This document shows positions 1 through 4,964 of a stretch of 10,619 bases of DNA, piece after piece; positions within the stretch are counted from its first letter, which is position 1, and every line of letters begins with the position of its first letter. Source of the DNA: Verrucomicrobiota bacterium (GTDB lineage: Bacteria; Verrucomicrobiota; Verrucomicrobiia; Opitutales; UBA953); the NCBI GenBank assembly GCA_009924965.1, contig RFQN01000037.1, positions 1 to 10,619 of the forward strand, given 5' to 3'. The notes under the pieces were generated by a model that worked only from the letters and a program-made list of their open reading frames with translations, was not told where the DNA came from and did not search any database. Position numbers and translations under genes: made by a program.

Positions 1-78
1 TTGCTTGTCGTCGAGCATCAGCACGCCGTTGCACTCGGTGCACAGGCAAATCTCGAGCGGGCCGCCCGGGTCTAGCCC
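1..78 (-). CDS. Possible Trm112-like zinc-ribbon protein, 5' end only (runs off left edge)
   Basis: After the LysR stop, the same minus-strand reading frame continues open to the window edge for 26 codons, and 23 of them end in G or C, as expected for coding DNA here. The peptide contains LDPGGPLEICLCTECNGVL followed by MLDDKQ. This resembles the N terminus of Trm112/YcaR-family zinc ribbons, whose usual pattern is (M)DxxLLEIL-C-PxC-KGxL-xxDxxxQ; the cysteines here form CxCxxC. Trm112-type proteins are small and, in well-studied cases, activate methyltransferases. No ATG, GTG or TTG lies between the LysR TAA (79-81) and this homologous stretch, so the start is unclear: a non-canonical CTA, CTG or ATT start, or the ATG at 16-18, which would lose the cysteines. 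Family assignment rests on a short remembered pattern. Another Cys-rich small protein is possible, and the missing start could mean decay. Confidence 0.35.
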
Positions 79-984
79 TTAGGCGCTTTCGACACCCTTG
101 CCGTTCAGGCCGTTCAGCATGAGCGCCAGGAAGCGCTTCATCGCCGGCGTCAGCACGCGGCCCTTGCGGTGCAGGATGGCGAGCGGACGGGCCACGCGGC
201 GGTCGCGCAGGCGGAGCTTCACGAGCGTGCCTTGCTCGATCTCGGAGCGGATCGTGCCTTCCGGGACAAGCGCCACGCCGGCGTCGACTTCCACGGCGCG
301 CTTCAGCGTTTCGATGTTGTCGAACTCCATCGACGGTTCGAGTTCGATGCGTTGTTCGCGGAAGAACTGGTCGAGGGCCTTGCGGGTCGGGATGTCCTGG
401 TCGAAGCCGATGAACTTGCAGCCCTGCAGGTCGGCGAGCTCGATCTCCTTCTTCGCGGCGAGCTTGTGCTTGGGCGCGCAGATGGCGACCAGTTGGTCTT
501 CCATGAAGGGGATGATCTCCACCTGGCGGTATTTCTGCGGGAAGGCGACCAGGCCGAAGTCCACGGCGCTCGAGACGACATCCTCGTAGACGAGGTTCGA
601 GCGGCGGTACTCGACGCGCACGTTGACATGGGGGAACTCCTGCATGAAGCGCTTCACGTAGGGCGGGAGTTCATGAAGGCCGATGGAAACGATGGTGGAC
701 ACGTGCACGGTGCCGCTCACGACCTTGCGCATCTCCTGCATCTCGCTGGCGACCTGCTCATAGCGGTTCAGGATGTCCTTGGAGGCTTCATACAGGCTGC
801 GGCCTTCGCGGGTCAGGCGGAACTGCTTCTGGCTGCGGTCGACGATGAGCACGTTGAAGTGCTTCTCCATCGAGCGGAGCTGCTGGCTGACGGCCGACTG
901 GGTGATGGCGTTGAGCTTGGCGGCCTTGGAGAAGCTTTCGTTGTCGACCAGGTCCCGGAAGATCTTGAGGTTCTCGATGTGCAT
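79..984 (-). CDS. LysR-type transcriptional regulator
   Basis: A 301-residue protein with the standard LysR layout. The N-terminal winged helix-turn-helix covers about residues 1-60, with the family hallmark FSKAAKLNAITQSAVSQQLRSMEK and LTREG closing the wing. A linker helix follows at about 60-90, then a periplasmic-binding-protein-like effector domain to the end (GTVHVSTIVSIG, LVAFP, GVALVPEG). Such proteins bind DNA as tetramers and respond to a small ligand; the ligand cannot be read from sequence. I chose the ATG at 984 because MHIENLKIFRDLV is where LysR proteins normally begin. The frame extends to a TTG at 1029, but those 15 residues match nothing in the family and overlap a promoter-like segment. 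There is no Shine-Dalgarno sequence before either start. It is transcribed divergently from yggS, so it may control yggS, itself, or the downstream Trm112-like ORF. Length and domains look intact. Confidence 0.93.
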   Translation of the reverse strand: MHIENLKIFRDLVDNESFSKAAKLNAITQSAVSQQLRSMEKHFNVLIVDRSQKQFRLTREGRSLYEASKDILNRYEQVASEMQEMRKVVSGTVHVSTIVSIGLHELPPYVKRFMQEFPHVNVRVEYRRSNLVYEDVVSSAVDFGLVAFPQKYRQVEIIPFMEDQLVAICAPKHKLAAKKEIELADLQGCKFIGFDQDIPTRKALDQFFREQRIELEPSMEFDNIETLKRAVEVDAGVALVPEGTIRSEIEQGTLVKLRLRDRRVARPLAILHRKGRVLTPAMKRFLALMLNGLNGKGVESA

Positions 985-999
985 GGTGAGAGGTCTTTG

Positions 1000-1014
1000 A
1001 TTACTAAATCTAAT
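1000..1014 (-). promoter_or_regulatory. Candidate LysR-type box (T-N11-A inverted repeat)
   Basis: Read on the minus strand, ATTAGATTTAGTAAT has perfect 4-bp arms (ATTA/TAAT) around 7 bases and contains the T-N11-A core typical of LysR-regulator binding sites. It is an AT-rich island in GC-rich DNA, 16 bp before the regulator's ATG. That position suits autoregulation. Four-base arms are short, so chance is possible. Confidence 0.45.
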
Positions 1015-1029
1015 GGAAGGTTCCTTCAA
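1000..1029 (-). promoter_or_regulatory. Candidate promoter of the LysR-type regulator
   Basis: On the minus strand, TTGAAG (1029-1024; 4 of 6 to the -35 consensus) is followed after 18 bp by AGTAAT (1005-1000; 4 of 6 to the -10 consensus). The predicted transcript would start near 993, leaving a very short leader before the ATG at 984. The -10 lies inside the LysR-type box, so a bound regulator would block the promoter. This is a weak consensus match and is inferred only. Confidence 0.3.
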
Positions 1030-1086
1030 GTGTAGAACGGCTTATCCAAAGAGGGAAAAACGCCGCTTTTAAGCAAATAGGAGGCG

Positions 1087-1116
1087 TTGACTCCCGCGGC
1101 TTAGGGTGTTCATACT
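1087..1116 (+). promoter_or_regulatory. Candidate sigma-70-type promoter of yggS-recN
   Basis: TTGACT (1087-1092; 5 of 6 to TTGACA) and CATACT (1111-1116; 4 of 6 to TATAAT) are separated by 18 bp. Transcription would begin about 7 bases after the -10, near the ATG at 1123, giving a leaderless or nearly leaderless mRNA. No ribosome binding site precedes the ATG, which agrees with that reading. An AGGAGG at 1079-1084 lies upstream of the predicted start point and so could not serve as the yggS ribosome binding site. Confidence 0.45.
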
Positions 1117-1122
1117 GCTCAA

Positions 1123-1821
1123 ATGGTCACCTACGACCAGTTTACCGCCCATTGTCAGGCTGTTTTGGCCCGTCTGCACCAGGCCTGCCAAGCCGCTGGG
1201 CGCTCGCCGGCTTCGGTCCGGCTACTGCCGGTGACCAAAACGCACCCTGTTGCGGCCGCGGAATACGCCCACCGCTTCGGCCTGACGTCCGTGGGGGAGA
1301 ATCGGGTGCAGGAGGCCCTCTTAAAGCGGCCTCAGTCGCCCGCAGGGCTGCGTTGGGAGCTGATCGGGCACCTCCAGTCCAACAAGGCCAAGCAAGCCCT
1401 CCAGGCCTTCGACGTGCTGCAATCCGTCGATTCGGTCGAATTGGCCGCCCGGCTCGGCCGCATCGCCACCGAGCTCGGCCTATCCCGCGAGGTCTACGTG
1501 CAGGTCAATTCCGGGAACGACCCGGCGAAGTTCGGTTGCGACCTCGCGGAGGCCCCGGCCGTCCTCGAAGCGTTGTTGCCGCACCGTTCGCTCAAGGTGG
1601 TTGGCTTGATGGCCATCGCCCCGCTTTCCGATGACCCTGCGGTCGCCCAGCGCACTTTCGCCGAGTTGCGCCGTTGCCGCGATGGCCTGGAGACGCGCTT
1701 CGGCGTCAAACTACCGGAGCTGTCGATGGGCATGAGCGGCGACCTTGAGCTCGCCGTGGCCGAGGGCTCGACGTGCGTCCGCGTCGGCTCCGCCCTCTAC
1801 GGTTCCCGTCCCGTCCTATGA
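1123..1821 (+). CDS. yggS: YggS/PLPBP family pyridoxal-phosphate homeostasis protein
   Basis: A 232-residue, single-domain, alanine-racemase-like TIM-barrel protein (COG0325). Family members bind pyridoxal 5'-phosphate without known enzymatic activity and buffer the cellular pool of B6 vitamers and some amino acids. The PLP-binding lysine is K39 in LLPVTKTHP. Other family landmarks are VGENRVQEALLK, WELIGHLQSNKAK (the IGxLQxNK motif), and the phosphate-binding C-terminal stretch LSMGMSGDLELAVAEGST followed by VRVGSALYG. Length is normal for the family. The ATG at 1123 fits the usual N terminus and lies directly after a promoter-like sequence with no ribosome binding site. The stop TGA overlaps the recN start as ATGA, so the two are very likely co-transcribed and translationally coupled. 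Assignment is secure; the physiological link between PLP balance and recN is not evident and may be only positional. Confidence 0.95.
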   Translation: MVTYDQFTAHCQAVLARLHQACQAAGRSPASVRLLPVTKTHPVAAAEYAHRFGLTSVGENRVQEALLKRPQSPAGLRWELIGHLQSNKAKQALQAFDVLQSVDSVELAARLGRIATELGLSREVYVQVNSGNDPAKFGCDLAEAPAVLEALLPHRSLKVVGLMAIAPLSDDPAVAQRTFAELRRCRDGLETRFGVKLPELSMGMSGDLELAVAEGSTCVRVGSALYGSRPVL

Positions 1822-3482
1822 TTCGCCGCCTCGTCATCCGCGACCTCGCCTTGATGGATCGCGCCGAACTGGAACTGGGCGCCGGCTTCACCGTCGTCAC
1901 CGGGGAGACCGGCGCCGGTAAGTCCGTCCTGCTGGGGGCGCTTTCCTTGCTCGCCGGTCACCGCGCGGCGAAGACGGTGGTGCGCAAGGGCGCCGAGGAA
2001 TGCGTCGTCGAGGCGGAGTTCGAGATCGGCGAGGACCCGCGCTTCGATGCGTTGCTGCAGGAACTCGACCTGCCGGTCTGCGATGAGGGTCTGCTGCTGC
2101 TGAAGCGTTCGGTCCACGCGACCAAGGCGGGCCGCATCTCCGTCAACGGTGGCGCCGCCACGCTGGCGCAGCTGCAGCAGCTCGGCGAACTTTGGATCGA
2201 TTTCCACGGCCCGGGCGAACCGCAGAAGCTGATGCGGGCCGAGACGCAACTGGCGATGCTCGACCTGCATGCCAATTTGGCGAAGGCCTTGGCGCTCTAT
2301 CGCACAGGCTGGCGTCAGCGGCTGTCCCTCCTGCGCGAGGCGGAAGAGGCCGCCGGGGCGGAGAAGCTGTCCGAAGACGAAGAGGCTTTCCTGCGCTCGC
2401 AGTTGGACAAACTCAATTCCCTGGACCTGTCCGACGACGCCATCGCCAAGCTCGAGCGCGATCACGCTCGGGCCTCGCGGTCCCAAGAGTTGGCGGCTTT
2501 GCTGGGGCAGCTCGACGCCGGGTTGAGCGCGGATGGCCTCGGCGAGGTCCTGCCCAAGTTGCTGAAGGCCTCCGACGAGGTGGCCCGCATCGACGAGGAA
2601 TCGGCGACGCTGCGCGATCGGCTCAACGCGCTGGCCGCAGAGGCGGAAGACATCCGCGCCGACTACGCCCGCCTGGCCCGTGGTTTGTCCGAGGACGACG
2701 AGTCCATCGGCGAGCTCGAGGCGAAGATGAACCTTTGGTTGGAGTTCCGCCGCAAGTACGGCCCCGAGGCCGGGCACGTGCGCGCCAAGCGCGACAGCAT
2801 CGCCCAACGGCTGCTTTCGCAGGGCGACGTCGAAGCACGCGTGGCCAAACTCCGCGCCGAGGCAGCCCAGGTGGAGCAAGACCTCCGCAAGCAGGCGGCC
2901 AACCTCCATGCTGCCCGTGCCAAGGCCGCCGATAAGTTGGCGGGCGCGGTGCGCAAGATGCTCGGGGCACTGGGCTTTAAGAAGGCGGACCTGCGGATCG
3001 AAGTCGCCGCCGCCGAACTCGGCCCGCAAGGCGCCGATACCGTCCGTTTCCTTTTCTGTCCCAACGCCGGCCAAGACCTCCTGCCGCTCGACCAGATCGC
3101 CTCCAGCGGCGAAGCCGCGCGCGTCATGCTGGCTTTGAAGACCGTCCTCGCCGCCGTCGACCAGACCCCGGTACTGGTCTTCGACGAAGTCGACGCCAAC
3201 GTGGGCGGCGAAATCGGGGCGCAGGTCGGCCGCGAGCTCGCGGCGCTTGGCGCGGCGCACCAGGTCTTCTGCGTCACGCACTTGCCGCAGGTCGCGGCCT
3301 TGGGCCATGCCCACCTCGTCGTCACCAAGACCCAGGACGACCGGTCGACCACCGTCGCCATCGCGCCCGTGCACGGGAAGCGCAAGGACCGGGAGTCGGA
3401 GTTGGCCCGCATGCTGGGCGACCGCGCGAGCAAGGTCGCGTTGTCGCACGCCCGCGAATTGCTGGCGTCCGCCGAGGGCTGA
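1818..3482 (+). CDS. recN: DNA repair ATPase RecN
   Basis: A 554-residue SMC-like ATPase acting in the cytoplasm during double-strand-break repair, where RecN binds DNA ends and promotes cohesion. The N-terminal half-domain begins MIRRLVIRDLALMD and carries Walker A GETGAGKS at 29-36. A long Glu/Ala/Arg-rich central region, about 150-370, should form the antiparallel coiled coil. The C-terminal half has the ABC signature region ASSGEAARVMLALK (S429-S430-G431-E432), Walker B LVFDEVD (D456, E457) and the switch motif THLPQVAA (H488). The usual signature SGGE is SSGE here. The ATG at 1818 overlaps the yggS stop by four bases. An in-frame ATG 45 bases upstream would add an Arg/Pro-rich, unconserved extension inside yggS, so I rejected it. 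I see no SOS box upstream; expression probably follows yggS. The stop abuts that of the convergent SDR gene. Confidence 0.96.
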   Translation: MIRRLVIRDLALMDRAELELGAGFTVVTGETGAGKSVLLGALSLLAGHRAAKTVVRKGAEECVVEAEFEIGEDPRFDALLQELDLPVCDEGLLLLKRSVHATKAGRISVNGGAATLAQLQQLGELWIDFHGPGEPQKLMRAETQLAMLDLHANLAKALALYRTGWRQRLSLLREAEEAAGAEKLSEDEEAFLRSQLDKLNSLDLSDDAIAKLERDHARASRSQELAALLGQLDAGLSADGLGEVLPKLLKASDEVARIDEESATLRDRLNALAAEAEDIRADYARLARGLSEDDESIGELEAKMNLWLEFRRKYGPEAGHVRAKRDSIAQRLLSQGDVEARVAKLRAEAAQVEQDLRKQAANLHAARAKAADKLAGAVRKMLGALGFKKADLRIEVAAAELGPQGADTVRFLFCPNAGQDLLPLDQIASSGEAARVMLALKTVLAAVDQTPVLVFDEVDANVGGEIGAQVGRELAALGAAHQVFCVTHLPQVAALGHAHLVVTKTQDDRSTTVAIAPVHGKRKDRESELARMLGDRASKVALSHARELLASAEG

Positions 3483-4298
3483 TCAGCGCTGCACGAAGCG
3501 GTCCAGCCGGAGGCGGCGGATCATCCGGAGGCCGATGGCCGCGGCCCAGGGCTTCGGCAGGCGCGCGCTGAACATGCCGAGCAAGCGGTTCTTCCAGCCC
3601 GGGATGACCTGAGGTCGCGACTTCGCCATCGCGTAGAGCGCTTCGTCCACGCACTCCTCGGCGGTCTGGCCTCCGAGGCCGGTGGGGCCGGAGAAGCCCG
3701 CGGCCTTGGAGAAGTTCGTCGAGACCGGTCCGGGGCAGATCGCCACGCAGCGCACGCCGTAGGGCTTGGCTTCCGCGTCGAGCGCGATGCTCCAGTGCAG
3801 CATGAAGGCCTTCGTTGCGGCGTAGGTCGTCATCAGCGGCGTCGGTTGGTAGCCGGCGAGCGAAGCCACCGTGGCGACTTGGCCGCCGCGGCGCTTGAGT
3901 TCGTCCCAGAGCAGGCCCGTGAGCTGCACGGGCGCGCGCACGTTGACGTCGACCATCTGCAGCGTGTGGTCGAGGCCAGGGGCGGGGAACTCCCCGTACG
4001 CCCCGAAGCCGCTATTATTCACGAGCAGAATTCTACCTTCTGCCGGCATTAGTTTCCGTAATTCGACGACAACGCCCTCAACCTGAGCGGGTTGGGAGAG
4101 GTCGCAGGTAAGATGAGTCAGCTTGCAGGTATTCGGCACCCCCTCCGGAGCCGTGCGGGAAAGGTTGAACACGGCCGCGGTGGTCCCAGAATTGTAGATG
4201 CGCGAGAGAATCGCGCGACCAATGCCGGAGGAAGCGCCCGTTATGATCACACAGGAAAAACTTCTGAGGAAATCATCGATGGTCTGGTTCTTTGACAT
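3483..4298 (-). CDS. Classical short-chain dehydrogenase/reductase (SDR family)
   Basis: A 271-residue Rossmann-fold oxidoreductase. The nucleotide-binding glycine motif is TGASSGIG (20-27). NNSGFGAYG (94-102) replaces the usual NNAG. The full catalytic tetrad is visible: N119, S146 (VASLAG), Y159 and K163 (YAATK). PGPVSTNF follows, typical of the COG0300/DltE-like group that uses NAD(P)H. R48, just after the second strand (FNLSRT), would favour NADP(H), but this is a guess. The substrate cannot be inferred. The start ATG at 4298 precedes a 16-residue lead into the first strand, normal for the group. The gene stands alone: it converges on recN with no gap (TGA and TCA adjoin in TGATCA) and diverges from hpf across 40 bp. 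No membrane segment or signal peptide is visible. The last 40 residues are basic (RLPKPWAAAIGLRM and onward), a possible membrane-associating tail. Confidence 0.93.
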   Translation of the reverse strand: MSKNQTIDDFLRSFSCVIITGASSGIGRAILSRIYNSGTTAAVFNLSRTAPEGVPNTCKLTHLTCDLSQPAQVEGVVVELRKLMPAEGRILLVNNSGFGAYGEFPAPGLDHTLQMVDVNVRAPVQLTGLLWDELKRRGGQVATVASLAGYQPTPLMTTYAATKAFMLHWSIALDAEAKPYGVRCVAICPGPVSTNFSKAAGFSGPTGLGGQTAEECVDEALYAMAKSRPQVIPGWKNRLLGMFSARLPKPWAAAIGLRMIRRLRLDRFVQR

Positions 4299-4338
4299 GG
4301 AAGCAGGTTCTCACGCGAAACCCCAAAACACAACACAC
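4299..4338. promoter_or_regulatory. 40-bp divergent spacer with A/C-rich hpf leader
   Basis: This is all the non-coding DNA between the SDR and hpf start codons. The part next to hpf (4318-4338) consists almost entirely of A and C and has no Shine-Dalgarno sequence, so it should be unstructured. Two divergent promoters cannot fit here without overlapping coding sequence. A perfect TTGACA (4292-4297) spans the SDR start codon in the hpf direction, but no acceptable -10 follows at 16-18 bp. TATGAT at 4242-4247, inside the SDR gene, is another partial candidate without a matching -35. Confidence 0.3.
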
Positions 4339-4698
4339 ATGAGCAATGCTCCGGTAGTCGTGACCGGGGTCCATATGGACCTCACCGACGCCCTGAAGGA
4401 TACGGTGTGCGCCAAAGTCGAAAGACTGATGCGCCACAACCCGCGGATCATCCGCGTGCACGTCGAGCTCGTCTACAACCGCAACCGCGACCACAGCCGT
4501 GAGTTCGCCGCCCAGATCCGGTTGGAATTGCCGGGTCCGGACATCGTGGTGCGCGAGGAATCCGAGGACCTGTACAAATCCATCGATATTTTGATCGATA
4601 AAGTCGATCGCCAGCTTCGCCGCCGCCATCGCCTGGAGAAAGAGAAGCGTAATCACCCAAAGTCCACGGATCTGGGCGACTTGGGACGGGCGGCGTAA
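4339..4698 (+). CDS. hpf: Ribosome hibernation-promoting factor, short form (HPF/RaiA family)
   Basis: A 119-residue protein of the HPF/YfiA (sigma-54 modulation, S30AE) family. It begins MSNAPVVVTGVHMDLTDALKD, the typical first strand and helix, continues with a second strand (RVHVELVYNRN), and ends the core with the second helix DLYKSIDILIDKVDRQLRRRHRLEKEK. These proteins bind the 30S decoding site in slow-growing or stressed cells and stop translation. Only the N-terminal domain is present, so it is a short-form factor; the dimerisation domain of long HPF (about 180 residues) is missing. The basic tail after residue 95 is family-like. I chose the ATG at 4339 because the first conserved strand starts directly after it. 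The open frame reaches back to 4198, but that part lies inside the opposing SDR gene and looks unrelated. There is no ribosome binding site. A repeat-rich 3' region and a terminator follow. Confidence 0.92.
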   Translation: MSNAPVVVTGVHMDLTDALKDTVCAKVERLMRHNPRIIRVHVELVYNRNRDHSREFAAQIRLELPGPDIVVREESEDLYKSIDILIDKVDRQLRRRHRLEKEKRNHPKSTDLGDLGRAA

Positions 4699-4699
4699 G

Positions 4700-4857
4700 G
4701 ACGGTACCGGCTAGTCGACGGTCTAGTCAGTGGCCCAGATGGTTAAGGACGGTCCAGTCAGTCCGAAAGTCAGCGCTAGCCGACAGTCAGACGGTCCCGA
4801 CAGTCAGAAACAGTCAGTGCCAGTGAACCTCGGCCGATAGCCCGAAGGTACAGTCAA
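4700..4857 (+). repeat. Degenerate direct-repeat region built on AGTCAG and GACGGT words
   Basis: Directly after the hpf stop, six exact AGTCAG copies start at 4725, 4756, 4768, 4785, 4802 and 4812. A variant AGTCAA is at 4852, and AGTCGA is at 4713. GACGGT occurs at 4700, 4717, 4748 and 4790. Larger units are visible: GACGGTCTAGTCAGT (4717-4731) recurs at 4748-4762 with one mismatch, and CGACAGTCAG occurs at 4781-4790 and 4798-4807. All copies face the same way and the complement CTGACT is absent, so copies cannot pair with each other. Frequent TAG, TAA and TGA triplets exclude a long plus-strand ORF. With the terminator at 4868, this would form the hpf 3' untranslated region. The function is unknown: a regulator-binding array, a processed small RNA, or a decayed repeat family are all possible. 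Confidence 0.75.
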
Positions 4858-4867
4858 AGAAGGTCTC

Positions 4868-4906
4868 GGACCCCGGTCGCCGCAAGGTGGCCGGGGTCCT
4901 CCTTTT
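4868..4906 (+). terminator. Rho-independent terminator with GCAA tetraloop
   Basis: The arms GGACCCCGGTCGCC (4868-4881) and GGTGGCCGGGGTCC (4886-4899) form a 14-bp stem with two G-U wobbles and no mismatch. A GCAA (GNRA-type) tetraloop closes it. TCCTTTT (4900-4906) follows as a short, imperfect U-tract. It lies 169 bases after the hpf stop and 58 bases before the mpl ATG, so it most likely ends the hpf transcript and insulates mpl. On the opposite strand the stem is followed by GAGACCTTCTTTG, which is only weakly T-rich. Confidence 0.85.
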
Positions 4907-4964
4907 GGTCGGGTCGTTGCCGTTCTCGGCTCGCCCTCGGTGGCCCGTGGGCTTTTATGCCCCC

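Noticed and set aside
169..1035. Long plus-strand open frame opposite the LysR gene (288 codons)
   Set aside because: It mirrors the codon bias of the minus-strand gene and gives a low-complexity His/Asp/Leu/Glu-rich peptide with no family features. The LysR reading has clear domains.
1079..1101. AGGAGG followed by a TTG, possible 5-codon leader peptide
   Set aside because: The TTG overlaps the better-supported -35 element and the resulting peptide is only five residues; the predicted transcript starts downstream of it.
1797..3449. 550-codon minus-strand frame opposite recN
   Set aside because: The GC-rich codon bias of recN suppresses stops on the opposite strand. The peptide is Gln/Arg/Gly-rich and resembles nothing, while recN carries all ATPase motifs.
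4292..4297. Perfect TTGACA as -35 of hpf
   Set aside because: It spans the SDR start codon, and the 16-18 bp downstream positions are CGCGAA, GCGAAA or CGAAAC, none resembling a -10.
4198..4338. 47-residue N-terminal extension of hpf
   Set aside because: It lies within the SDR coding region on the other strand, is unlike any HPF N terminus, and the first conserved strand begins right after the ATG at 4339.
4700..4857. CRISPR array
   Set aside because: The repeated words are 6-15 bp with irregular 10-40 bp spacing, there are no uniform 25-40 bp repeats or unique spacers, and no cas genes are nearby.
4887..4964. 26-residue upstream extension of mpl
   Set aside because: Its start would sit inside the terminator hairpin and the residues are unconserved; Mpl normally begins at the MRIYFMGICG stretch.
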